Source of the DNA: Gyrodactylus bullatarudis
Taxonomy: Eukaryota > Platyhelminthes > Monogenea > Gyrodactylidea > Gyrodactylidae
NCBI GenBank assembly: GCA_012064415.1
Contig: SSNU01003022.1
Coordinates: 1 to 10,652, forward strand
Length of the DNA: 10,652 nucleotides
Direction: 5' to 3'
The notes under the pieces were generated by a model. The model worked only from the letters and a program-made list of their open reading frames with translations, was not told where the DNA came from and searched no databases. This document shows, one piece after another, positions 1 to 7,552 of this stretch. The translations under genes and the position numbers were made by a program. How positions within the stretch are numbered: position 1 is the stretch's first letter; each line of letters opens with the position of its first letter.

Positions 1-247
1 TCCGCATTATTTCGCCAACTATCTATACCAGCCCTCCCTCTTTGTGGTAGTAGCAAACTTTATTCTCAACGCAAGTTACACTCAGGCTGCACACAAGGCT
101 CTGGGTCTTGCTACACGTGGCATACATTCCTGAGAGAGCGTAGCCCGGCGAGCTCTCTTAGTCCAGCTGTGTCGGCGACAGTTACTGCCAGATGTTGGCC
201 GCAATTAGCTCGTTTCTAGCAGGACATGTGCGCATAGGATGATTACA
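1..247 (-). mobile_element. Probable LTR of a retrotransposon, minus strand (partial element)
   Basis: Read on the minus strand, this stretch starts TGTAATCATCC near 247, is clearly richer in G+C than the following 2 kb, and carries an AATAAAG signal (64 down to 58) followed by a GCTACTACC stretch. It ends close to a TTGGCGAAATAATGCGGA segment (18 down to 1) that resembles a primer-binding site placed just after an LTR. That order (TG start, poly(A) signal about 45 bases before the end, TGGCG-type site) is what is known for 5' LTRs of Ty3/Gypsy-type elements; gag and pol would then lie left of the window. Weak points: the inner LTR end (..TAGATAG) is not the usual CA, and no second LTR or target duplication can be seen. 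A hairpin with a 7-base stem (AGAGAGC/GCTCTCT) sits in the middle. One plus-strand frame is open from 1 to 219 but resembles no protein I know. Confidence 0.4.
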
Positions 248-343
248 CGTTTTTCACTACAACTCATCTCCACTCTCAATCCTCCGGTTGATCTTCTAAC
301 TCTGATTGTTCTGTCAGATCTACTAAAATACGCAGCAAAAAAA

Positions 344-380
344 CAGCGCAATAGTCAACGTGCGATTTTGAGTTCGATCC
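344..380 (+). repeat. tRNA-like/SINE-like relic with box A and box B resemblance
   Basis: The stretch CAGCGCAATAGTCAACG (344-360) resembles the D-arm/box A of a tRNA, with GCGC pairing to GTGC. AGTTCGATCC (371-380) matches the T-loop/box B consensus, and four of five T-stem pairs can form if G-T is allowed. The anticodon arm is missing (only about ten bases separate the two boxes) and no acceptor stem is found, so this is not a functional tRNA. It could be a degenerate tRNA-derived repeat or a chance match. Confidence 0.2.
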
Positions 381-820
381 TTACACGGGCCAACACCTTT
401 CTGCTTTCTCTTTTTGGAGTGACAGAGTTTTCTTGTTTATGTCGAAAACGTTGGCCTCTCCTCATTCAGTCTGAATGTTTATCCTATCAATAATTTCTCT
501 GACCTCAACTTGATTCAAATTCCTCAGGGTTTCCGTTTTACCTTCTATTTCATTATTTCCTCCTATAAATTCATTTTATTAATGTTTAAGAATGTCTTCA
601 ATAAGTTGAATCTATTCCATATAATTCCAACTTTTATAAACATGATAAATATTATTTAGTTAAAAATTTATAGTTCTTTTAATTGGTGGCAAATCATCAT
701 GCTACTCCGGTACTACTCAATTCTCCTCTATATGTTGTTCATTTGAGTGAGTCTTCTTGAGATTCTCTCTTTTTTCAAAATATCATCCCGGTTCTCAATT
801 TTACAATCCTTTAATAATTC

Positions 821-1183
821 TTATTTGAAATCATGTTTAATAAATATTTTTCCATTAGACATTCCAATAAATAAATTTATAAATATTTTCAAAGTGAAAG
901 TAACATAGAGATTATTCATAAAGTAATTCAATAACACATGAAAAACTTGGTGTTTAGCATTTTCTTTGTCTACTTCAATGTAATTTTTATGTGAAGATTT
1001 TTTTGCCAAAAAGGATACCTTGAATTGAAGAATTATTGAACGATGAATTGATAGAGCTATTGAAATCAATTCAAACCGGGTTCTTGGAGTGAATGAATGA
1101 TATTTCAAGTTTTTATCCCATTTAAGTAATTTTTGTAGCTCAATAGCAAATGCCAATGTTTGAATTAATAACACATGAAAATA
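821..1183 (-). CDS. Doubtful open frame or exon, hypothetical
   Basis: The minus strand is open for about 120 codons, from just after a TAG at about 1184 to a TAA at 821. There is no good ATG at the 5' end: the first possible start is a GTG at 1174. If real, this is more likely an exon, since an acceptor-like TGTATGTAG stands directly in front of the open frame, an AAG|GTATCC donor-like site lies inside it, and an ATTAAA poly(A) variant follows the stop at about 811-816. The product would be rich in Leu, Ile, Lys and Phe and I recognise no domain. Frames this long occur by chance in DNA this AT-rich, so I am doubtful. Confidence 0.2.
   Translation of the reverse strand, partial: YFHVLLIQTLAFAIELQKLLKWDKNLKYHSFTPRTRFELISIALSIHRSIILQFKVSFLAKKSSHKNYIEVDKENAKHQVFHVLLNYFMNNLYVTFTLKIFINLFIGMSNGKIFIKHDFK
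930..1181. repeat. 15-base direct repeat, two copies
   Basis: The sequence AATAACACATGAAAA occurs at 930-944 and again at 1167-1181. The copies are 237 bases apart, a multiple of three, so both fall in the same reading frame of the doubtful minus-strand open frame, each encoding F-H-V-L-L. Confidence 0.6.
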
Positions 1184-1439
1184 CTACATACATGTGAGTA
1201 CTATAATAAATTTCAGAAGAATTTTCCAAGAATAAAAAAAGAAAAAATTTCTTTAGACAATAGTTGACAAAATATTTTTGTGGATATACTTTTTCAAATA
1301 GGCATGATGATAAATGTACTTTTTGTTTTTAATTAAAAAAGGTTTGTGAAGAATTAAAACAAGTTACTACAACTATTAATAAATTTTCCAGATTGAATAA
1401 AAAAAATAACACCATCACATAATTTTATGATGGTGGTAA

Positions 1440-1464
1440 GAAAGGAGGAGGGGGCAGGGGGGAG
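1440..1464 (+). other. G-rich purine tract
   Basis: A run of GG, GG, GGGGG and GGGGGG separated by one or two bases stands out in DNA that is otherwise about 70 percent A+T. It could form a two-layer G-quadruplex. It does not meet the usual rule of four separate runs of three G. No neighbouring gene explains it. Confidence 0.6.
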
Positions 1465-1664
1465 TGTGAGAAATATTGTTTCCATTGGCTTATCATTATT
1501 TCTTCAATGACTTGGAATCGGGACTAAAGAGAGAAATTCAGTTATTCAAATTCGAGTAAAGATAGGAATATTTACATTATACCAAATTTCTCTAGTTGAT
1601 GACTTTTTTGAGACAGGAGGAAAAAATGCTAGCCAATCATGTAAGAAACGATTTTTCTTTTTTC

Positions 1665-2255
1665 GACAGTATGCTCATCAGATCGAAATGAAAAATTTTC
1701 TGAAAATTTTTAGCGTGTAGATTTCGAGAAATATTTGAATTATAAAATATATTTTAAAAAGTCATGTTTCTCACCGGAATATTTCGAACGAGAGTCAAAG
1801 ACGTTTTCATATTATTTTTTATAAATTTCTCTTTGATTCGGGATTGAACTTTAAATCTATGCTTCTCAGAAATCTTTTATACAAAACTAACCAAACTTAG
1901 TCAGCTCATGTAGAATTTCATCCTCTATTGAATGGTATAAATTTTCTTATAATTCACAATATGGAGTTTGAAAATTACCAACATATTCAAATTACCTAGA
2001 AGTTGAACATAGAAAGATTGGAAAAGAATATTTCAACCTCTAATTTTATTGGTTGAAAGCTATACTCGAATATCATTCGTCAGTGAGATTTGGGGCAGAA
2101 AGGTATAAATGGAAAAAAATGAAAGGGGCAGAGCTATCGCCTTTATCTAATTCAGTGTGAACTTTTTAAAGCAGTAATAAGACCTAAAATTCGATAAAAC
2201 ATAAATTCCAATATTTCTCGAAATCTTTCTATTCCAATCTGATGAACATACTGTC
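1665..2255. repeat. Inverted repeat: two conserved blocks per arm
   Basis: Block 1, 1665-1689, matches the reverse complement of 2231-2255 at 22 of 25 positions. Block 2, 1719-1741, matches the reverse complement of 2204-2226 at 22 of 23 positions. The blocks keep the same order in both arms; 29 bases separate them on the left and 4 on the right, the left gap containing an AT-rich self-complementary insertion. A shared CTAGCCAAT (about 1629-1637 left, minus strand near 2300-2310 right) may mark the outer part of the arms. The arms enclose about 460 bases with no long open frame. This could be the remains of a foldback or miniature inverted-repeat transposon. Confidence 0.6.
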
Positions 2256-2599
2256 ACAATCTCAATGAGTAAAATAATTTGCAAAACTGTGTTTTCTATT
2301 GGCTAGATAGATATCTGACAGTACTGAAAATTATAGAACGTCAGTTATTGTATAATTTAAAAATTTCTGTTTAAATCAAGTTCAAATGACTGATTATGTA
2401 GAGTATTCACTATTCTGAGAAGACATTACAATCAATCGTATTAAATTTGAGGATAAATTATAAGCAAGCAGGTCAGTTATTATCCAATCTATAGTGTATG
2501 TTATCTTGTATATAAAAAATACTCAAATTCAAAATGATCTCTGGATTAAAGTTTCTTTTTATGATTCCAATATGGAAATATACAGATGGAAGAACTTAC

Positions 2600-3133
2600 T
2601 CTGATTATTTGAGTTTGAAGGGATAATTGTAGTACCATTGCTTTCATTATTCACATTAGTGCTGCTATTGGTACAGTTTACACTGGTGCTATTTGCAGTG
2701 GTGATTGTGGTATTGGCTGAGGAAATGCTAACATTCTTACCACTCGCGGAAGAATTAGAGGTAGAATTAGGAGATCCAGTTGTTTCACGATTCACAAGGA
2801 AATTATCCCCAGATCCATTACTGGGTTCAATCGGATCTCCAATGTTAACAGTTGAAGCTGAAGTATTTGCTGCATTCGTCAAAGTTGATTGCTTATTTGA
2901 AGCATTATTGCCGGATAGCAATGTTGAAGTATTCGATGAAAACTGAGTTTGATCAGAATTATTATTGACGGAGTAAATTTTACCCTGATCATTTCCAGTC
3001 CTCGGGAAAGATGGATAATTTTTCATTCCTTTTCTCAGGTTTCCATTCATTCCAGGTAATCTAGACTGTCCTGTTTGGCTGTAATGTTGCACAGGCTTGC
3101 CACCGTAACTTCCAGCAATATTTTCGTCAGAGA
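2600..3133 (-). other. Large Asn/Ser/Thr-rich exon of the DAZAP1-like gene
   Basis: This exon begins after an acceptor TTGCTAG and ends ...AATAATCAGA before GTAAGT, both in phase. After a short Gly/Pro/Arg-containing start, nearly every residue of the last 120 is Ser, Asn, Thr or a small residue, the composition of prion-like disordered tails found on many hnRNP proteins. The downstream exon must continue in phase 1. Two candidates are an exon after TTTAATCCAG (about 2546, stop about 2478) and one after TTCTCAGAATAG (about 2412). Neither can be preferred by eye. A 102-codon plus-strand frame opposite this exon is only its shadow. Confidence 0.75.
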
Positions 3134-5807
3134 CTAGCAACAAGATTTTTAAATGAATAAATTTAAATTTAAAATCGAAAATTGGGATAATTTAGAGAAA
3201 TCATGATCAAATTAACACTATATATTCGAGATCATAAATTATAATCTCTAAAGTTTTTCACGCAAAATTCGCATTCTATGTTCATCTATTTACTTACAAG
3301 TAACCATGTGTTATATTTAATTTTCATATTGGATATTTCTGACAAAAATTATTTTGCTATTCAAAATTGGATGCAGTTTTTTACTTAAATATCTGGACCC
3401 TTGTCTCAGATGCATTGTAACATACATTTAATTATAATCAAATTCCTGATCACACGTTAAGACCAAATATTCTGTCCTATTCAGCTGAATTCAAGCAAAG
3501 TAAAAAATAATCAAATTAATTAACAGACAATGTCATCATGAGATATTTCATTTTGAATAACAATAGAATTAGTGAATTCTATATATTATATAGTCTTCTA
3601 TCAATGCCAAGAGTTTGGGTCTTGTCGACTTGATTCAGCTTTGACTATTTCTTAGAAATTAATAAATTATCAAACTGCTTATCGAAATCATGGGTCAAGT
3701 TGTGTTATATAGAAAGATGATGAAATTAAAATTTGAAAAATTTATTAATATAAACAAGTAAAACAAACGTAAAATAACTAATTGGTGATATTTTTTGTAA
3801 TGGAAAAAAACTAATCTCAACTTACACCAATTGTTGCTGTTACTAGATGATTTATTAAATTTATTTCATAAAATAAAATATCCAATTCACCCTTCATGTC
3901 TCAAAGAGAGTTTCTCTGCTCTAAACGTGAAGCCATCCCTCTGAATGGTGGATAAACTGATAAACATTTTAGATAAATCATCAAGTTAAAAAGTAAACTG
4001 TTCTGTTAATGATGTAAAACATTGGAAAAAAACCTGGTAAACTTACACATCATTTTCTGGGAAGCATATTGGGAACTATTTGACCAACATTTATTCATTG
4101 GATTTTGATGAAGATGTCCAGAGTTTGAATGTGATTGAATGTTGAATTGATTTTCATGAGACGAGGAGGAAATGTTATTCAACTGATTATTCATAGATGA
4201 CCAATTCTCAAAAGTATTTCCTGAATTTCCACCTAAAAGTCAAAATGAATTATTTTTTTTAATTAAGGGGCCTTTTTTTAAAGGAAGAGAAATTTATCAT
4301 ACCATGATTTTGCATGAGATTTGCATGGTTATTTCCCAGTCTGTTTTGGTAGTTTTGAGTGGAGCCATTAGCCCAACTATTATTTGTTGCAGGCCAATTA
4401 GAAGCAGGACCGTTAGCTGGAAAAGATTTTTGTTCAATAGTTGTTGAATTTAAATTATAATATATTAGTTATTATCAAATTAATTATTATTTAACAAGAT
4501 TTACGCCTATTCATGTCGTGAAGTATGGTGCTTTGCTGATGTTGTTCCAGATAATAGGAGTTGTGAGTTTGATTGGACATTCGATTCATGGACCAATTAC
4601 GACCAGAACTGTTCATTTCTGCGTTATGAGCTAATCCATGATTGTAACCTGTTTGTGGAACAACTATATAATTTTATTAAAAACCAGTCATTTTAAAATA
4701 GATCAAAGGGCTAAAAATTACTTTGAGAACTGTGGGTAGTGGGAAATATGTTGTGTTGGGACTGAGTAACAGTGTTTTGATGGCCTAACTGGTCAACGTG
4801 GGAATTTTGGCCGACACCAGTCCAAATCATAGCCTAAGAGAAACAATGAATCGAAAAATAACTCGCATACCTGAAGAGAATGATTTGAACTAAGTTGGTT
4901 ATGGCTCGGATAATTGGGAGAATTAGCTAGCGTTGAATTTACTAAAGAAGTGTTTGGATTATTTGCAAATGAAATACTAGATGCTGGCCAATCACTGGGG
5001 GCTGATGACCGAGGAAACATGCTATTCCACTCAAGCCAACCTGGTCGATCTAAATTATTCATAAATAAGCTAGTTATGCTTACACATTGGATTTTTGACA
5101 GGCATTCTCCCGAAAATTCCATTATTTTTCATGTTTATCGATGAATTTAATATTTTATTTTGATTAGGATAACTGGGCATTGACTTGGTTGGATTAGGTG
5201 GTTCCATTGCTTTAATTTCCACCTGTTTTCCCTTGATAACAAGATAATGTAGAGATATCAAATGCTTAACGACACTATCATCCTTAAATCCAACAAATGC
5301 AAAGCCTCGATGTCGATCTTTTTCTGGAGATGTTAACAGGTTAACTTCTGTAACTTGACCAAACTGAGAAAAGTAATTTCGGATAACCTCTTCATCATGG
5401 TTAATTGCGATTCCCCCGACAAAGATTTTGAATAATCTACGATTCTGAAAAAATATTAAAAATTCTCTTTACTTTTCCCTTCATATTAATATTACAACGT
5501 TTCGGATCAACTTCTTTTAAATCAATGATGTGTTGTTTTTGAGCCAAGACATCGTCTACGCTATTGGTATTCTTAAATTTAACATAGCCGAATCCTCTAG
5601 ACCTATTTGTACGATTGTCCATCATAACCAGGGCTTCTTCTATTTCCCCAAAGTTAGAAAAGTATTTTTCCAAGGATTCTAAGATAAATAAGAAAACCAA
5701 AAGCTCACCATTTGTTGTAGATTGATGCAAGCCGCCAACAAATAATTTTCTTAAGAATCAAATATTAAATCTTACCCAAATTCATTTCCATGTTGATCAA
5801 GGTTCAT
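2600..5807 (-). CDS. DAZAP1: DAZAP1/Hrb27C-like RNA-binding protein, two RRMs with long Asn/Ser/Trp-rich tail (3' end unresolved)
   Basis: Proteins of this hnRNP family bind mRNA and act in splicing, localisation and translation. Exons read on the minus strand: 5807-5776, 5749-5709, 5678-5473, 5444-5084, 5049-4871, 4833-4722, 4663-4505, 4416-4303, 4232-4047, possibly a microexon 3842-3828, then 3133-2600. All junctions are GT...AG and keep phase, giving about 646 residues before a donor (GTAAGT, 2599-2594) leads to an unplaced last exon. ATG at 5807 is chosen because residues 8-18 (N-E-F-G-K-L-F-V-G-G-L) match the family's N-terminus. RRM1: RNP2 KLFVGGL (12-18), RNP1 RGFGYVKF (52-59), followed by VDPKRCN, close to the family's IDPKPC signature. 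RRM2: KIFVGGI (99-105) and RGFAFVGF (139-146). The tail (from about 180) is Asn/Ser/Thr/Gln-rich with nine scattered Trp, and is longer than in human DAZAP1 (about 400 residues in all). The domain assignment is secure; paralogy with Musashi-type proteins is the main alternative. Confidence 0.9.
3828..3842 (-). other. Possible 15-base microexon
   Basis: Between exon 9 (ends 4047, phase 1) and the large exon (starts 3133, needs phase 1) lies a segment preceded by CATCTAG and followed by GTGTAAGTTG. It is 15 bases long, keeps phase on both sides and would add five residues (L-T-A-T-I-, with V at the next junction). Without it the intron would be 913 bases; with it the introns are 204 and 694 bases. 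Both versions read through without a stop, so inclusion may be optional or the match accidental. Confidence 0.35.
5050..5083 (-). other. 34-base intron (intron 4 of the DAZAP1-like gene)
   Basis: GTAAGC donor and TTTAG acceptor. Splicing joins ATG-T to AT-CGA and removes an in-frame TAG. Phase fits on both sides, and the following exon continues the Trp-rich tail. Confidence 0.85.
5445..5472 (-). other. 28-base intron (intron 3, between the RRMs)
   Basis: GTAAAG donor and TTTTTTCAG acceptor. Removal is required: 28 is not a multiple of three, and the unspliced frame stops at once. Spliced, RRM1 joins RRM2 through a very short linker (K-G-K-N-R-R-L-F). Confidence 0.9.
5679..5708 (-). other. 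30-base intron (intron 2, inside RRM1)
   Basis: GTGAGC donor and pyrimidine-rich TTATCTTAG acceptor. The joined codon gives S-T-T-N-E-S-L-E-K-Y-F, which fits the first helix of an RRM. Although 30 is a multiple of three, retention would insert hydrophobic residues into that helix. Confidence 0.85.
5750..5775 (-). other. 26-base intron (intron 1)
   Basis: GTAAGA donor and GATTCTTAAG acceptor. Splicing completes the Gly codon before RNP2 and yields N-E-F-G-K-L-F-V-G-G-L, the conserved start of the family. The length is not a multiple of three, so splicing is needed to reach the RRM. Confidence 0.85.
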
Positions 5808-5907
5808 TTTATTACGAAAATTATTACTGTAAATGATTTTACTAAATTAAACCTTGAGCTTAGATGGTATGACAAAACAAAAAAAACTTGAATAGTTGAA
5901 ATTTTTA
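5808..5907. promoter_or_regulatory. 100-base shared region between two divergent genes
   Basis: Only 100 bases separate the ATG of the DAZAP1-like gene (minus) from the upstream ATG of glyoxalase II (plus), so both 5' UTRs and any core promoter must lie here or overlap the first exons. It is AT-rich with a run of A (5876-5886 area) and no clear TATA box. On the minus strand, ATCATTTACAG (near 5829) is an acceptor-like site upstream of the ATG, compatible with a 5'-UTR intron or spliced-leader addition, but neither can be shown. Confidence 0.5.
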
Positions 5908-6766
5908 ATGATTAATACTTTCAAAAATTTTCTCAATTATAACAAAAAATTTTTAAACATGAATGTCATACATATTCCTGCACTTGAGGATAATTACATG
6001 TATTTAGTTATCGATGAAGAAACTAAAGTTAATTTATTTGCTTTATATCTAGGATTGTTTTGCGATAGATCCAGTGGAAGCTCCCAAAGTTATCGAAACT
6101 ATAAAAAATTCTAATCTGAATCTCATGGGCATTTTAACTACGCATCATCATCTAGATCATAGCGGAGGAAACCAAGAAATGCATAAGAATTTTCCTAATA
6201 TTCCAATTTATAGAGGAAATAGTGATAAGGTCAATCTTTCATCGGATACTATTGTCAATGATCGTCAAGTATTAAAACTCGGAAATAATGTTACAATTGA
6301 GTGTATAGCTACTCCTTGCCATACTCTCGATCATATTTGCTATCAGGCCAAATATAAAAATGAGTCAGCTGTTTTCACTGGCGATACAATGTTTCTAGCT
6401 GGATGTGGAAAGTTTTTCGAAGGCAACCCTAGTCAAATGTATACTGCTCTGATTGAGAAACTCTCAAAACTGCCTGATGAAACTAAAGTATATTGTGGTC
6501 ATGAATATACTCAATCTAATCTCAAATTCGCTGCCCATATCGAGCCTGATAATAAAGATATTTTAGCAAGAATAGAGAAGGTTGACCAACTTAGAAAATC
6601 AAATCTTCCTACTATTCCTGGTACTATTCGCGAAGAAAAGCTCACAAATCCTTTTATGAGAGTTGACGAGCAAATAATGCGAGAAAAGTATCCATCAATT
6701 GATGGAATTCAAATTATGCAGTTTCTGCGCAAAGCAAAGGACATTTTTAAAGCCAATGAGAATTAA
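5908..6766 (+). CDS. HAGH: Hydroxyacylglutathione hydrolase (glyoxalase II), two exons
   Basis: Hydrolyses S-D-lactoylglutathione to D-lactate and glutathione, the second step of methylglyoxal detoxification; a di-metal metallo-beta-lactamase-fold enzyme. Exons 5908-6027 and 6053-6766 give 277 residues. The metal-binding motif T-H-H-H-L-D-H places ligands at His71, His73, Asp75 and His76; the others are His130 (P-C-H-T), Asp151 (F-T-G-D-T) and His190 (C-G-H-E-Y-T). Glutathione-contact residues of the family appear conserved: Lys160 in G-C-G-K-F, Tyr192, and R-K-A-K-D near the C-terminus; the family's second aromatic after G-C-G-K is Phe162 rather than the Tyr of the human enzyme. The usual T-[SP]-G-H after the fifth ligand reads T-L-D-H here. 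A second ATG at 5959 gives a 260-residue form, the length of human cytosolic HAGH; the 17-residue extension lacks acidic residues and has three Lys, so it may target mitochondria. All catalytic residues are present, so the gene looks functional. Confidence 0.95.
6028..6052 (+). other. 25-base intron of the glyoxalase II gene
   Basis: GTTAAT donor and TATATCTAG acceptor. Splicing is phase 0 and joins I-D-E-E-T-K to D-C-F-A-I-D-P-V, exactly the family's second-strand region, which reads continuously in homologues. Unspliced, the frame ends before the metal-binding motif. It is the shortest intron in the window. Confidence 0.9.
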
Positions 6767-6928
6767 TTTATAAACTGATTTAGTCATAAAAGTGAATTTT
6801 GTACTAGAATCATTTATTATTATTTCTTGTTTAAACTAAAATGAGCAAAGTTGAATCCATCTATCATCTTGAATAAGCTGGTTGTATACGTTTTTGGTTA
6901 CAATGTATTTTTACTTTTTTAATCATCA

Positions 6929-6988
6929 TTATTGTAAATTTTTGATTAATCCATCCCGGCTCTGGTTACGATTCGGTAAATCATCAAT
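6929..6988 (-). CDS. Possible terminal exon, hypothetical
   Basis: A pyrimidine-rich acceptor (TTTAATCTTTTAG) is followed by an open, polar 19-codon frame (I-D-D-L-P-N-R-N-Q-S-R-D-G-L-I-K-N-L-Q) ending in TAA, and then by an ATTAAA poly(A) variant (near 6917-6922). Local G+C is higher than around it. It would end convergently with glyoxalase II. No upstream exon can be tied to it securely, so it may be accidental. Confidence 0.25.
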   Translation of the reverse strand: MDDLPNRNQSRDGLIKNLQ

Positions 6989-7552
6989 CTAAAAGATTAA
7001 ATGGAATTATTAGTTTGGAAAATTTAACAGAATTATTCTGAATGAATTCAAACTTCAAAAATATGACTGGGAATGAAAAACATGAACGAAAATATTTGAC
7101 ATTGAAATACACTAGGAGCCTCAACCATGTCCTGTTCATTTTTTCATGCTCAGATTGAAATTTTTATTGATTTTATTCTCAAGGTACGTTTAAATGAGAG
7201 AAATATTGATCGTCGGAGTCAAGAAAAATGATGAATTCTGAAATCTCGAAAATAACATATGACAATGTGATTTTAAGTAAAAATTATAAAAATAAAATAT
7301 TAAAAACCTTACTTATTAGTAGTCACATGAATTATAATACTATATTCGTTGAGGTATTCCAAAAAATAAATACTTGATATGGTAGTAGAGATTTTGAGGC
7401 TAGCCGCTCGAGAAAAGTGTGGTCGATATTATACAAACTACAGGAAATGGTATATAATTGATAGCTAACAAGGAATAGAATATGATATTCTGTATTATTA
7501 CATGCATTGTCAAGGTTTATAGGAGTAATGAAAAATATTCCCAGTCAATTCG

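Larger units (their letters stand above)
494..2599. other. Long AT-rich region without a confident gene
   Basis: This region is mostly A+T homopolymer-rich DNA. It lies downstream of the DAZAP1-like gene, so its right part (below 2599) should contain that gene's last intron, terminal exon and 3' UTR, but I cannot place them. Seen here: a doubtful minus-strand open frame (821-1174), a 15-base direct repeat (930-944 and 1167-1181), a G-rich tract (1440-1464), and an inverted pair of conserved blocks (1665-1741 against 2204-2255). A TTTATT at 2045-2050 gives a minus-strand AATAAA that could serve as a distant poly(A) signal. Confidence 0.5.

Noticed and set aside
1..219. Plus-strand frame open from the edge for 73 codons
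   Set aside because: Openness is expected in GC-richer DNA. The translation is rich in Ser, Cys and Arg with no family likeness, and the minus-strand LTR reading explains the features better.
239..493. 84-codon plus-strand open frame
   Set aside because: It has no recognisable domain, crosses the LTR-like end and the tRNA-like relic, and is not flanked by splice sites. Best read as chance.
2638..2946. 102-codon plus-strand open frame
   Set aside because: It lies wholly opposite the Asn/Ser/Thr-rich exon, whose AAT/AGT/ACT-type codons leave the other strand open. It has no independent splice or start support.
3579..3593. Perfect palindrome CTATATATTATATAG inside the long intron
   Set aside because: A short AT-only palindrome of this kind is common in DNA of this composition and has no supporting context.
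6940..7040. Plus-strand open frame from about 6947 coding I-H-P-G-S-G-Y-D-S and onward
   Set aside because: A stop lies immediately upstream and no AG acceptor exists in the preceding 60 or so bases, so it cannot be reached by splicing. The minus-strand exon reading has proper signals.
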